In this document: positions 32,885 to 44,787 of the stretch, piece after piece | Layout: the number at the start of each line of letters is the position of its first letter | Position numbering within the stretch: position 1 is the first letter of the stretch | Notes under the pieces: generated by a model | Database searches by the model: none | Told to the model about the DNA's origin: nothing | The model's input: only the letters and a program-made list of their open reading frames with translations | Program-made: the position numbers and the translations under genes | Source of the DNA: Morchella semilibera | Lineage: Eukaryota > Ascomycota > Pezizomycetes > Pezizales > Morchellaceae | DNA length: 64,000 nt | Reading direction: 5' to 3' | Assembly (NCBI GenBank): GCA_009192285.1 | Contig: CM018604.1 | Coordinates: 3,286,001 to 3,350,000 of the forward strand

Positions 32885-34495
32885 TTTGCAAGCGCGATAA
32901 AAAGGTTAAAATGAATGAAGGCAATCGAGCACCACCGCGGAGAACGTTACCTCGACTCATCAAACTCCCGATTTCTTAATAAAAAGCGGCGGGTGATTCT
33001 TAGTTGGGGTTGGTAAGTGGGCCAAATGTAGCTTCATGTTAGGTGCTAAGATTTAGCTAATTCCACTAGGGGGTTGTGATGATGTCATGTAGAAATGGTC
33101 CATCAAAAAGATAGAGATTCCACCATAAAATCAAACAGACGACAGAAGCCTATCCTATGGGGTGGGGTAGAGATACCTTTGAGAGGGTCGACTCATCATG
33201 CACTTGGTAAGAAAACAGTATATTTAAAAGCTCCTTCCGTTATTTTGTATAACTCCTTTCTCTCCCTCCACGGAGTCGAAAATTTACATTTCTTTCTTTT
33301 GCCGGACAGGATATCATAAATAAATACGTCTATACATGTACACGTATGTATACAGGATAAGGAGTAGAGACCATGTACAGGTGACACAATTAAGCGCCGC
33401 AAATAGCACGATAGGAGCACTCTAGGAGGCCAGGTCATATATTAAGGATCCATATAGCTCACCTGGAGCCACCGGAGTTCCCTTAGGAGAGCCCCTGACA
33501 GGGCGCGGATCCTTCTACTTTGTGCTCCTTAACACACCGGGACACTGATCGGAATTTTGACACATATAAAGGTTTGTACGGCATTCGTGACATACCCCGA
33601 CTCTACGGACATAACTGAATCATTCCACCTTTTCTCAACGGCATAATAAAATTCCTGCTCTATGCCGGCACCTTGCTCCTAAAAACGTAGCCAAGGTTCG
33701 ATGGGGTGTTCTGGTCTTACATCGGGGGCCCTGATCCACTCTGAGTCTATACTTGGCTATACAAGTTGTATCAATTTTTATGCACACAGCTACTAGAGGT
33801 CTTGAAGAAAATCCTCGTTGTCCTTGTTGTTTCAGCGAACTCGAGCCACTTAGGGTCACAGTGCATATCTCGCAAGGAGCCGATAGAGCATCTGATGATG
33901 ACCTTCCTAACTTTCGCAGTTTACTCCAACCAACCCGTCCCCCCCCCCCCCCCCCCCAGGCCAATGCAATCTTCAGACCCGGTATAGCTCATATGCATCA
34001 AGGAAACCGCGACTGGTCCCGGACATTGGATTATTCGCCATCCCAACATGTCTGGAAGGGATGCAACTACTGGCAGGTGCTCTCAGTGTTTGATTCCCCG
34101 AACTTGGAGCAAAATGGAATAACTCTCCCCAGGTGAAATCGGTTTGTACAGTGTGTGTAGACACAGCAAGCTACTAGGGATATAGCTCTTGCTCCCCCTT
34201 TAACTCCTTACATCAGCTATTTTAAACGGAACTGGCTTTTGCTACTTCGTTCGACGCGGATTAGAAGTTGTAAGTGATTAGATTTCACGGTGGACGAGAG
34301 AGTGAGTGCTACGCGCTTGGTGGTAGAGACTCCTAGAGACTGAGATTGGAAGAGAATGTTCTGGCTTAGTTCTGGGAGCGTGGTTGTATTTATTTTACCC
34401 CTCCCACTCCTGTTTTATAGAACATCATCTCTAAGAGTTCGTTGGAAGGGCCGTACGGACTCAAACTACTATAGAGATAATTAGTCCCAAACACA
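32885..34495. other. Intergenic, nothing recognised
   Basis: Spacer between two minus-strand genes of the same cluster. Contains TACATGTA at 33333 and a run of about 19 C at 33939-33958. Open frames lack starts. Confidence 0.4.
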
Positions 34496-35146
34496 TTAAG
34501 CTGTGGGTAAGAACTTGATACAAACCTCTTCATCCTCGTCTGGGCACTCCGAATCTGCAGTTTCTGTACCATCATCCTTCTCATCCTCTTGCCCATAAAT
34601 ACTGGCCGAAACCATCCACCCCAGCTTACTCACCACACCAGACACATGTTCTGCAAGGTCATCATATTCGAACCGTATCCATTTGGTCTTAGCACCCATG
34701 ACAGTCTCCCACCTCTGAAAGATCTCCCTAATTACCGGCACAACCACCTCCAGTTGTTTCAGCACAATGTCCAAATTTGGTAACCGATGCAAATCCCTTG
34801 CGAAGATGACGCCGATCGCCGTCTTGATATAACGCAAGTTGGCAAGCATCATTTCGTTCTCATCGATCGGCAGGATTTTGGCGCGTGTGAATGGTGCGTC
34901 GCCATTTCGAATGGAGGCCATGCGGAGCTGGAGCATTGTGTGGTCGAGGCGTGTAACCAGGTGTGAGCAGGTAATGAGGAGGAGCTGAATGTAGCGGTCG
35001 CCCGAGTGCACGAGCGGGTTTGCGAGGGCGCGGGAAATGTTGTACTTTATGCGTGCCCGTTCGTCGTTGGCGGCCGTCATATCCACTGTGATGTGGGAGT
35101 AGGCATCTGCTTGAATGAGCTGCTCTATAGGCTGAGCGGTGGCCAT
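34496..35146 (-). CDS. Helical hypothetical protein, 216 residues
   Basis: The start is ATG 35146 (MATAQPIEQL); an in-frame TTG upstream is not a likely fungal start. Almost the whole length is predicted helix by eye: ARIKYNISRALANPL, YIQLLLITCSHLVTRLDHTM, MMLANLRYIKTAIGVIFARD, LPNLDIVLKQLEVVVPVIRE. It ends in a very acidic tract (ECPDEDEE). A weak GTTTGT donor follows that tract, so the last ten residues may be intronic. The helical layout and position suggest relation to the 31.2 and 36.1 kb genes, though residue identity is low by eye. Cytoplasmic or nuclear; no signal peptide or membrane segment. Confidence 0.65.
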   Translation of the reverse strand: MATAQPIEQLIQADAYSHITVDMTAANDERARIKYNISRALANPLVHSGDRYIQLLLITCSHLVTRLDHTMLQLRMASIRNGDAPFTRAKILPIDENEMMLANLRYIKTAIGVIFARDLHRLPNLDIVLKQLEVVVPVIREIFQRWETVMGAKTKWIRFEYDDLAEHVSGVVSKLGWMVSASIYGQEDEKDDGTETADSECPDEDEEVCIKFLPTA

Positions 35147-36141
35147 TCTTGGCAATATTGGAAGTTGTGGGGGTTTGTATTCAGCGTGAGGCTTGATTGT
35201 TCGATAGATGAAGTCAGTGTGTGGCGGTTAGGAGGGAGGTGCAAGGAATATACCCACTTTGGGCTCCTTTTGTGCTGGTTATGCTTTTCTGACGCGGTGG
35301 GAAAAAGAGGTGCTTACCGCGGGCTACCTAGAGAGTTCAGGGAGGATATCGCTTCTGCGCAACAAATGAACATAGACGTAGCACTAGTGGGGATAACATT
35401 CTTGGAAGAGATCGTCGATAGAAAACGTAGGAAACCAAAGAGAGTGGTATCCGATTTTTTGTTTCAGTAATTTAAAGGTTATGTATACCTGTTCACAAAT
35501 ACTTTGTCCAATTGTGGGTACCCATTCTCTTCTATCTCTTACAACTGCGTACCGCAACGGAGATCGTTTTGGTAGCCTACTTACTTAGTGTAATAGGGAG
35601 ATATAGGAAATAGTTGAGAATTTGATATCTGATCTGCCAAAATGAATGAAAACCAAGGCAGCGTTAAGTGGAATGACATTGGTACGAGAGCAAAAGGTAA
35701 TTGGCACGCCAACCCAGGAATAGCTTACATCTGTAATAGAAAGAGCAGTTCATTCTCAACAGAAGGTTACATGTATTCATGGTATCAATCGCTAGCGCAT
35801 AAGAAAAGACATAGCACCCAAGAGGTTACAAAAGAAGGAAAGAAAAGGGAAAGGGACCCCGAAATATGGATGCGAACGGAAGGTACTTTTGATAGCCATG
35901 ATATTTGAGATGATCTGACCAAATGAAAAGTGAAAGCAAAGGCAAGCCATGACAACCGCTCAAACAAAGTTACCCCAAAGAGGATGGCGGAAGTTGCAAC
36001 ACAAAGGAAAAATGTGTAGAATGTAAGATGTGTAAATGGAGAGGGAAGCTTGAATGTTCGTTCTTCCAACCCTTTTCCAACCCTTATATCATTCTCTCCG
36101 ACCCGTCCGCCTCAATTGTCAATGGAGCATGTCCCCCCCTC
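35147..36141. other. Intergenic, nothing recognised
   Basis: 5' region of the 34.5 kb gene and 3' region of the next. Short frames on both strands are not convincing. TACATGTA at 35768. Confidence 0.4.
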
Positions 36142-36726
36142 CTACACATCGCGTTTACTAAATTGTTGCAACCAGATCCACTTCCCGTAAAAACCTCCCT
36201 CACGTGCAGCCTTCTCCCGTTCCTGATGCTCACACTGGACCTGTGCAAGCAGGATCGCACTGTTTAACCTCAGATGCATGTCGGGCATAACGGTAGGCGT
36301 TCCGGTGGCAATAGTGGTACTATAATCGGCCAGGTGATTCAGCAACTCACAAAGTGCGCGCATTCTATGCGCATGTCTGACATATTTGTCGGTGTAGTGG
36401 ATGGTGCGGTGGAGCGGCTTGAGATGGTTATCGCAGTAAACGTATGCGAACGTGGTGAGGATTGTATAGATCGCCTTGAAAATGGTGTTCTCTCTGGCAC
36501 CTGGGATGTCCAACAGATGCTTTATATCCCCTTCCTCGGACACCAGGCCGTCAAGGGCGTAGGAGATAAGGTTGCCAAATTTTCGGAGCTTTTTAAATGA
36601 GTCCAAAGCAGTGCGGAGATGGTGTTCGGTCTCAACGGGGATCTGGACACAGCGGGTATCGTGTAGCTCCTTGAAGGGTACTGCGACAGCAGCATAGAGA
36701 CGGTCCCAGTCCATTAAGATGTGCAT
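36142..36726 (-). CDS. Helical hypothetical protein, 194 residues
   Basis: Single exon from ATG 36726 to 36142. The N-terminus MHILMDWDRLYAAVAVPF leads to CVQIPVETEHHLRTALDSF, whose pattern of IP followed by a helix with His-Leu resembles IPIHHLKVLHEVDLAIT of the 31.2 kb gene. Several long helices follow (TIFKAIYTILTTFAYVY; MRALCELLNHLADYS), and a charged C-terminus. No signal peptide. It is the third minus-strand member of the 31-37 kb group. I infer common descent from layout and this short pattern only. Confidence 0.65.
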   Translation of the reverse strand: MHILMDWDRLYAAVAVPFKELHDTRCVQIPVETEHHLRTALDSFKKLRKFGNLISYALDGLVSEEGDIKHLLDIPGARENTIFKAIYTILTTFAYVYCDNHLKPLHRTIHYTDKYVRHAHRMRALCELLNHLADYSTTIATGTPTVMPDMHLRLNSAILLAQVQCEHQEREKAAREGGFYGKWIWLQQFSKRDV

Positions 36727-37307
36727 GGTAGTGCTGATTCTACTAGAAAAGCTTCAACTAGCGGTAAGAACAAGAGGGTTATTAAAGAAAGTGACGAATA
36801 GATGAAACTAGACCGAAGGAAGGTCTTATTAATGATGGATTGAAGAGCGAAATAATTTGGAAGGTGAGTTACAGAAGAAGATAATAACGAACAAGGGTGA
36901 GCGTATATCCTGCTCGGAACACCTTCGTTGTTACCCGCTCGATCTGGTCAACAGAGACTACAGCAGCCAAGGGTAAGGAGTTGCGCACTATAAACTATCG
37001 GTCATACAAATAGGAATACTAACTAGGAAGCCCGCCTAGTATCAAGCACACCACCAAACCACTTAACGGAGCAGCAAGTAATTGAGAAGTAACTTGAACC
37101 CAAAAAATGCATTTACATGTGAACTCTAAGGGAAGGTAATCGGGCTGCTAGAAACGCGCCTTGATGGGACTCGGGCTGTGGCTACCGAAAGGAATGCAGT
37201 GCTCTAGCGATGCAGTCAGTACTAAAACCCCCATGCCCCTCACTATTAATGAATGGGGTTTCTGCAATGTGCTCCATATTGCCAGTTCGCTTCAAATAAA
37301 CTGAATC
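36727..37307. other. Intergenic, 5' region of the 36.1 kb gene
   Basis: No coding signal. Confidence 0.4.
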
Positions 37308-37418
37308 CTAAAGTGGAATAGAGTGGCGCGCATCCTGGGGGCGAACCAACTGATAAAGAATCCCAATGTCTCTAGGCTGGAATGGCGTCTCAACATCCAA
37401 TGTACTTCGCGCGGCCAT
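37308..37418 (-). pseudogene. Possible truncated N-terminus of a fourth cluster member
   Basis: An ATG at 37418 opens 36 codons, MAARSTLDVETPFQPRDIG and onward, ending at 37308. The stretch ILYQLVRPQDARHSIPL resembles the start of the 36.1 kb protein (RLYAAV...LHDTRCVQIPV), and TPF...RPQD resembles TPPF...VRPED in the 31.2 kb protein. The LINE fragment begins 157 bp away. It may be a remnant start of a paralogue, or a chance frame. Confidence 0.3.
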
Positions 37419-37574
37419 TTTTAGGATAATTAGAATATACAGGAGATGATAACTGTGGTCGGTGGTTCTTGAGGTTCGGACGGTGGAGAGTATGGTCAAT
37501 GGTGGCCGCCAAATCCCTCATACCACTTATACCTTATGCCACTACATACAGGGGGTGACATATTATTCCAGAAA

Positions 37575-38066
37575 TCACTCTGGACTCTTTAACCACTCCT
37601 CATTCCATTCTCGAACTGCAATCTCTCTGGGCTCCCTCTTCAGATAGGCAATCGATATAAACCACTCTCTATCTCTCGCCCCCTCTTTCACTCTTGACCC
37701 CGCAGCCTCATCTGCCTCTTGGTTACCTTTCAGACCTGCATGTCCCTTTACCCACTCAAATCTAACCTTAATGCCTTGGGTTCATGCCGCGTCACACAGC
37801 CAGCGAATTTTATAGGCTAACTGCTCCCCTGAAGTGGCTTCTCTCTCCGCAGTTCCCTTAAGCGCTTGTTGACTATCCGCAGCGACTGTAACTATCCTCC
37901 TTCTTTCTCTGGCGGCGTCCTTCAGTCCTATCTCAACAGCCTTCTTTACTCCCACCATCTCCGCATCCATTATCTCCATTTTGCACCCTAGTTTGTACCC
38001 AATCTTTCTGATTACCGCACTACTTTCCCCCAGCCTACATGGGAGGTAGTGCTTCCCCTCTATCAC
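37575..38066 (-). mobile_element. LINE (Tad-like) RNase H fragment, decayed
   Basis: The minus-strand reading gives typical RNase H residues: MDAEMVGVKKAVEIG with the catalytic Glu, VTVAADSQQALKG with the catalytic Asp, and, after a single in-frame TGA at 37791-37793, EWVKGHAGLKGNQEADEAA with the final Asp. It ends with EEWLKSPE and a stop at 37575. This RNase H type, with the GHxGxxGNxxAD motif, is that of Tad-clade non-LTR retrotransposons. The reverse transcriptase that should lie upstream (above 38066) is missing, so this is a fragment. Confidence 0.7.
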
Positions 38067-39564
38067 AAAATGGCTAATTGTACATTAGCCAGGACCATCG
38101 CTCCAAAAATGCTCAGGTTCATGCTGTAGTACCTTCCAAGGGCCGGGGCCCTATGTTTGTTGATGATCAGGTGGCCCAGCCATACATTATTATGGGACGT
38201 CAAGGCGCCAGAAGGGGCCACAACCTCAATAAGCCTAGTAGTGCAGAGATACTGTGAGGCAAATGGAGAACTCCAATATCCGACGCACAGGTGTGATCCG
38301 AAGAGAAACTTGGCTGCAACAAGGCAAGAAGGCAAGCAAGCAAAAGACCACTTGCGCCCAGGCAGGTTCGGATACCATCATTTTCCATGTTTTCGAGCCA
38401 CCCGGTCGAAATTTTGATATATCCGGGGTAAGTGCTGGAAGAGGCTCAATACTCTCATTGATATGACTGACAAGCCAGTCATCTCAATAGGGCTGAGGCC
38501 GGTGGGAAAGGATAAACTCGACCCAATACGAGGCACTCAACGTCTGATATTGCCGTGCCAGGTTTGGGACTTTCTGCCATGGATAGGGGCCTCAGCTCAT
38601 GATAGCGGACGCTTTCCCTATTTTAGTCAGAAGGCTTTCCGATATAAATAACGTGAATGCACTGCTCTACGGCTGATTATAACGAGGAGCCCACCTATTG
38701 AGTGAAGGAATCGAACAAATTCAATCATTCACTGGGTTGAATTATGGCAGATATTGGGATAGAACTACTTTATTTAGTTTACTTTAGGACAAAAGCCTAG
38801 CCCAAGACCAAGGAAGGAATCCAGAGAGTAACCATCCACTTCCTGCGCCCTTAGCAGGTAGTAATGCTACGTCTTAATCCCTACAAGGCTTGTATATCTT
38901 TCCCCCCCTCCCACTCGTGAGGAAGTGGCCGGGTATGTACCCAAAACAGGTGGTGAGTGCATGGACTACATGTACCTACCTGTAAAGTAGAATAATGATG
39001 CCTAGCACCTGGACTCATTGGTCATTATATTGATTATGGTGGAAGTGTGGATTTATACCTTCTACATCATGGCCACGAACGATTACCACATACAGATTAC
39101 GAGCATGCAATGTTATACCCATGATTGAGCTGGCCTATCGATGAATATTTGCGGATGGGAAGGAGGTCTACGCCTCCCTGTCCATCCTTTCCCTGGATCA
39201 GGAAGTGAGGCGGGTACTTAGCAGCACTCTCAGGCTATATCCAAATAACTCAGCCATATGCCGCGAGACCCTCCAGTCGATGACCTTTCCTCTTCAATTC
39301 AACGCAAAATTATCTTTTTTTACTCCGGCACTTACCTGGCTATAGCATATTAGATTGATTAAGGAATCAGTCAATTTCCTAGTTCACGTGGGCAGCTATA
39401 GATGATAGTCAAAGAAAGGGCCCAAGAAATTTTACGGAATGAATATATTTATTTTGGCACACGAAGAATGGCCAAGAGCAGCCAAGATCGAGTGATATGC
39501 CATGCACCACGTGTGACCGAGTGAGACGGTGTGACTCCAAGGTGATACTCTGGGGTTCTACCCA

Positions 39565-39850
39565 ACTTATTTATTTATTTATTTATACTTCATACATGAG
39601 TCCTTAGGCTATGGCAACCATCTCCTTCCTTTCCCCGAAGTAGATAAATCCTCCTCCCCTATATTCTGTGCCACCAAACAACAATTAACACAAAAATTCT
39701 ACCCAATTTTCACCTCGGACCGAAAAGTATAATTGTGCGGCTGATAAATAATATGCTACGATAAATACACATAGTACAGAGTGCCCAATGAACCATTCTT
39801 TCTCTCCCACTTAATTTTCTAGGCTTCAGCCCTATATTAACTTCCGTCCT
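39565..39850 (-). mobile_element. LINE-like 3' end, truncated (copy 4)
   Basis: On the minus strand it ends in a (AAAT)n tail (plus-strand TTATTTATTTATTTAT at 39572-39587), preceded by a block containing CATAGCCTAAGG. Copy 1 has the matching CATAGCCTAAGC at 17662-17673. Repeated TAAA-type tails are characteristic of LINE 3' ends. Confidence 0.45.
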
Positions 39851-42800
39851 CTTTCTACTTCTTGGGGATCTTTGTGTTTATGAATTGGCGGTATCTTTTC
39901 AATTTATCCAAGTGATAGGGTTTCTCTTTGCACCTATACCATAATAGAACTTTAAGCTAGCTTCCGGTGCAGAAAAAGCTCCGGCGGAGAAAAGATCGGG
40001 GAAAAAAGAGATAATCCTCCACTAGCCATCCTAGGCCGGTGTGATCAGGGAAATGGAGTTAATAGCCGTGCTCTCATGGTTATATATACTTTTGGTGCAA
40101 TGACAATGGCCACTAGTGTGAGTGGCATAGAAGACATAATATCAACTGCATCCGGCTAGTATAATCTATACGCTGATCTTTTAATCTGCCGATCTTCATT
40201 TTCTGTTAGCTTAAAAGGTCAAAGCTTTTACTGTCTCGAGTAAGGAGGAGTCAGAATTGGTAAGCTTTGCCCTGCTTCAAGCTCAGTAGAAATTTGACGC
40301 TATTGCCAATACCCCCCAGCGAAGCATTAACCTGACCATGCCGTACTTGTATTGGCTTGGGCTCCTGTCAGATTTCCCGCCTAGTACCATACTGCGGTGG
40401 AGCTGCTATTCGATGGGGGCAACCACATCTGTCTGTCCAGTAACTGAATGCAAGTAATATCTACCACCGGTTAATTGCTCTTTCTATTTCCTATTTGTAT
40501 GTAACCTATGTATTCCTTTTTATTGCATTGCAATCTTTTTATTATCCTTTAGTGCGCACTTGCTTGTTCATTCCGTGATAAACATCGCTCGTGGGAACTA
40601 CTCTAAACAGCATCAAAAGATATTCCTGGATATCTAAGCATGTAGGTCAAATGTAACTCAGATAGGATAGGTATATGCCCCTGCTGCCTTTCCCGTATTT
40701 CTTCTTTGCGTACAGGCTCCCTTCATGCATAGGAAATAAATGTCGAAATTACCGATATGCCCTTCCTTTTTCTATGAAAGTGTTCTTTATAGGAACCTGG
40801 AGTCAGTGACTAGTTTGCTCCCAATCACCCTCAACCGAATAGTTGTGTGTACACAGTAATGGCTGCGGGCCGTCGAACTCCTTCTTTTTGATATAAAGAG
40901 GGGTGGGGACAGGGGTAGTAACGCGCCGCCGAGTGGTAGAGGGCAAGAAGCGGCGTTGCTCTAGCTGTGACATTTAGGTTAGGCTTGAGCTAACCAGCAG
41001 TGGATCAACATAATTGGAGGTACCCACGGTATCGCTTTATGTGGTCAGATTGCACTCGCCCTCCTGCAAATGTGGGACCGTCAACATCCACCAGCCCAGA
41101 AACTGCTACTACATCACTCAAATAGCCAATTGGGGGTCGGAGGCCCATACTGATCTCGCAGTCATCTTGGAAGGCGTTGAACCTACAGGAACAACGTATG
41201 CTGTGGTAGTATGGTGTGCATTAAAAGGGAGAGGTGGAATACCAACAGCACACATAGCTACACGCGGGACACAATGGGGGCGCATATATATGTACCTTTA
41301 TGTATGTACATATACTTGATCATGTCTTCCTAGGGTGTCGGAAAGTCATGCACATTTTGGCTAGACAACACCCAAATACTTGATCACGATACAACGCAGC
41401 CATGCAGAACCTCTCTACCATATCTAAGCCCTAATCAGATTCTTGACGGGGGGCGTCCGCACACCAATCTTTACCTTGAAATAGCCTTGTGTATTAAGAG
41501 TGTCGGAAAACAATGCACTTTCGATGGTTCCATGGCCACACGGGGATTGACTTGCACATGTATCTGCTGCAGATTAGAGCTCACATGACCAACCTTTCTC
41601 TGAGCTTCATTGGCGCTTGGGTGTTAGAATGTGGCTAAAGAACATTCCAATGAGCTACTTGCAGGTAGGATAGGACTATATACATGTACTTCATACACAC
41701 AAAGTGACCATTCGGTTTCGACTCTGAATGATACATAGTTGAGACCCGTAGAAACGTATATCAGTCCTGGGTGATGAATACATGTAAGAAGGAAGAGTCA
41801 CGCGCGGATAGGAGCCTCATTCTGATACTATCCGTCACAAGGGGAGGCTGCATGTAGGTGTATACCTTCACCAAGCCCGCGTTGATTCACTCGTAACACA
41901 TCCCCGCCTGGCTAGACAGTTATCGAAACTTTAAAAGTAAAAGCTGGCCAAGACCACATTTCATAGTCACGTCACAGCGCACAAACCAAAGTCTTCCAGT
42001 GCCAACGCTCCGTTCCTAATGCTACCAAAACTCCGCCACCCCCATTCACCCTCCCCGAAGCATACAACCCTCACCTAGGGTCGTCGATATCCTAATAACC
42101 CCCTTGAGAGTTACTATTAGCCCTATAGGACGTGATGGATCTCTTCTGAACAGGATGGAGTAGTTCTGTTTGAACTATCTTAACGATCCAAACTATCATT
42201 TGTTCTCAACATTCATGTGTGTTTTAGGAACTCCAACCCCCCCTTTTTCTTGTTGATGAATCCCCGACTAATCGATATTTGTCCCCTCCCTGGTGGCTCG
42301 TAGTAGGATAATGGATCGGGAAGGTTAAGCACACCAATCAGCTTCACCAGCCTATATTCCGCCCGTCCGCGGGCGTATAGACATTCAGTACTTGAGACTT
42401 CAACTAACCTTGTTGATCGAGAGCGAATAGGTTGGGCTTGGAAGTTTGCACCGGGCGTGGTGGTCCATTGTTTTGGTTGTGGCAGACATTTCGTGTCTTG
42501 ACACTCCAAAACAGAGGATCATCAGGCTGCTGGATTGTATTTCTTTCTCTAGACGGCGGTATCTATGGATGAGGCGGGCGTCCCTATCTTTATCTAGCAA
42601 GCCTACCCACCTAGAAGGCGCTACGAAAACCAGCCTCATGTAGGCACGTTTGAATATTGCACCTCAACTGCCATTCAACAGTGCTCGTCGGCATCCCTAT
42701 TTGAATTGTCTGTGGGGAGGTTGGGCGTCATGATGGTTCAATCTCGGGTAAGGTACAGGGAAATTAGTAGGGTCTATAGGTCTGTTGGGCCGGTGGACTA

Positions 42801-43397
42801 GGTATGCTAGGACGTACTTAGTTCCACTTGTATATCGGGTTCTCAGATACCGGTGACATATCTTGGTATTACACCCCCGCCCAAAAATATGACTGTAGAC
42901 TAGGAGATTGGTAATATTATAGAAACTTCTAGTATGGGGGGCCGGGGACGCCATAAGTTAGACTTTTGTATAAACCTGTCGATAATCAGCGTGACAGGTA
43001 TCGAAAGCTACTAGCGTTCATATGGAGCTTGGGGTGAGTTCTTCATATTTTCTGCTGCCAGCACAGCCATGACGGTTTGATTTACACCCATCACCGGCTC
43101 TGGAATATTACATTCCTAGTGAGACGCAACTAATTGAATTTACCTTCTCTTTGTTGTGGGTTTCCAAACAGCAAATATAGTACTAGGACATAGATTTTGG
43201 TAGATTACACCCTTAACAGCCAAAGTAGCCATGTTTACCGATCCAAACCAACCACTCAGTGTTGGACAAAGAATTCTACCACCTAAGAAGACATTAGAAA
43301 TTATCTCAAGATGGAGCTCAGAGAATTCTAGAATTTTCAGCCCACTTTCCAGGTGTGTGTGATGTGTTTTTCAGGATGGTCTTCCAAGGATTTCTGG

Positions 43398-43422
43398 TTT
43401 TGTATGGTGTTCCCATACAAAA
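43398..43422. repeat. Perfect 10-bp hairpin
   Basis: TTTTGTATGG and CCATACAAAA flank a 5-nt loop. It lies in noncoding DNA, so it may be a foldback relic or chance. Confidence 0.4.
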
Positions 43423-44364
43423 TTTGCGTTGCAACGGCCATCAAAAACTACCAAAACCTATGTACCCCCGACTCTATGTACTATCTTTCGCTAAAACAGT
43501 TGAAATAACCTGTATGGACCCAATGATTCTGGTAATGAAGCCACACGTAGAGCCACATGTAGCCAACTGAGAGAGTGTCAATGCGATTCTTTGTTGGTTG
43601 TTGTCGCATTCGTTGCCACGGCAATAGTCAATGATAAAGCGGTGAGAAAATGGGGTGTGTCAAAGAACCCAGCTATCAATCCGGTGAAGGCATTGTTTTC
43701 TCTTCTATTATTGCTCAGCTTTCGTGGGTAGGTCTATCCTTTTTGTCCAAGTAGAGAATTGAAAGCTGGCATGTTGGTTGGCGTTATATACATAATATAA
43801 ACGATGTTATGGAAATATGTACACCCATCAAAAGTGCTCGTGATTAGGATTTAATGGGATGTCCGGCTCAAGTATCAAACTGTGCATTGAGGTCTTTAAA
43901 TTTTCAAGACACCAGTACCTAATAGAGGCTAGAATCAATATTAGATGTTCATCGTGTTTTATTCTCTGTTATCAGCTTTCTATAATTCTATGAGTGCGTT
44001 TGAGTTCTTTGACCCAACCCCGTAGGTCATATTGACCATTGACCACCTTATATACGAATTACAAACACTTTTGAAGAGTGGCTGTATAAATATTAGTGTA
44101 AGTAGGAGGATAAGGTTTCTCAGCGTTAGGGTATTATTTGTACGAGCTAAGTATCTATTATTATGTGATATCTCTTCGCCTGACGCGCAGCTCCTATAAG
44201 GGACCACCGTCGTAAATTCGGGGGGCACGTCTTGCTACTTAGGACACCTCGCATGCTGATTCACTGTGCCGGAAAGAAATCTCTCCCATCCCACGCTAGG
44301 GACCGTCATTACAACGCCCTGCACACTTGTCAATATTTGACCACTCGACCAGTAGACAGGGAGC

Positions 44365-44787
44365 TCACTGTGTCGTAGAGAGTAAAGACTCGCGCAAAGC
44401 CTGACGAACCAACTTACGGAGCTTGTGCTGACCTATAGCTTTATCAGCCTCTTCTACCTGATCATTGAGACAGGCGTGACTCACCCTCGCAAGAAAGCCT
44501 TTCAACAACTTCCAAACTCTCATCTCAGCAGACTTCCTATCCGGTTCCTGGTACTCGACATCCCCGTTGCTCGGAGCAAATTGAACGGCGAGGTGTCTTA
44601 GGCCATGTGGGTTCCTTGGTGGCTGTTGGTTCTGCCCTCGACGGCTCTGATTGTATCTTTCGCGGCGAGTGGCAATTTGATGGAGGTGAGCCCTGGCCGG
44701 AATGCGGGGTCGGTCGGGTGTGATTGGAGGCTCGAGGTCGCGAGGGCGCCTTGGAGAGTGGAGTTGCGTTGGAGGTAAGCTAGGCAT
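44365..44787 (-). CDS. Small basic hypothetical protein, 140 residues
   Basis: The start is ATG 44787 (MPSLPPTQLHSPRRPRD); a longer frame upstream starts at a GTG or TTG and looks off-frame. The N-terminal 70 residues are Pro/Arg/Gln/Asn-rich and disordered. The last 60 form likely amphipathic helices (AEMRVWKLLKGFLARVSHAC; KLRKLVRQALRESLL). No signal peptide. Its basic, helical C-terminus resembles in style those of the 53-62 kb genes. Family unknown. Confidence 0.5.
   Translation of the reverse strand: MPSLPPTQLHSPRRPRDLEPPITPDRPRIPARAHLHQIATRRERYNQSRRGQNQQPPRNPHGLRHLAVQFAPSNGDVEYQEPDRKSAEMRVWKLLKGFLARVSHACLNDQVEEADKAIGQHKLRKLVRQALRESLLSTTQ

Larger units (their letters stand above)
38067..44364. 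other. Long gene-free stretch with old repeats
   Basis: About 6.3 kb without a gene I can support. A plus-strand patch at 41010-41250 has protein-like pieces in two frames (IIGGTHGIALCGQIALALLQ; DLAVILEGVEPTGTTYAVVV) and may be a decayed gene. Frames near 42.2-42.65 and 43.98-44.2 kb are weak. TACATGTA occurs at 38967, 41691 and 41779. Confidence 0.4.

Noticed and set aside
35006-35470. 155-codon plus-strand frame over the 34.5 kb gene
   Set aside because: Starts antisense inside a better minus-strand gene and has Cys/Leu/Gly-rich shadow composition.
41014-41319. 101-codon plus-strand frame
   Set aside because: Begins at TTG and shares the region with another equally good frame; at most a relic, so mentioned only in the spacer entry.
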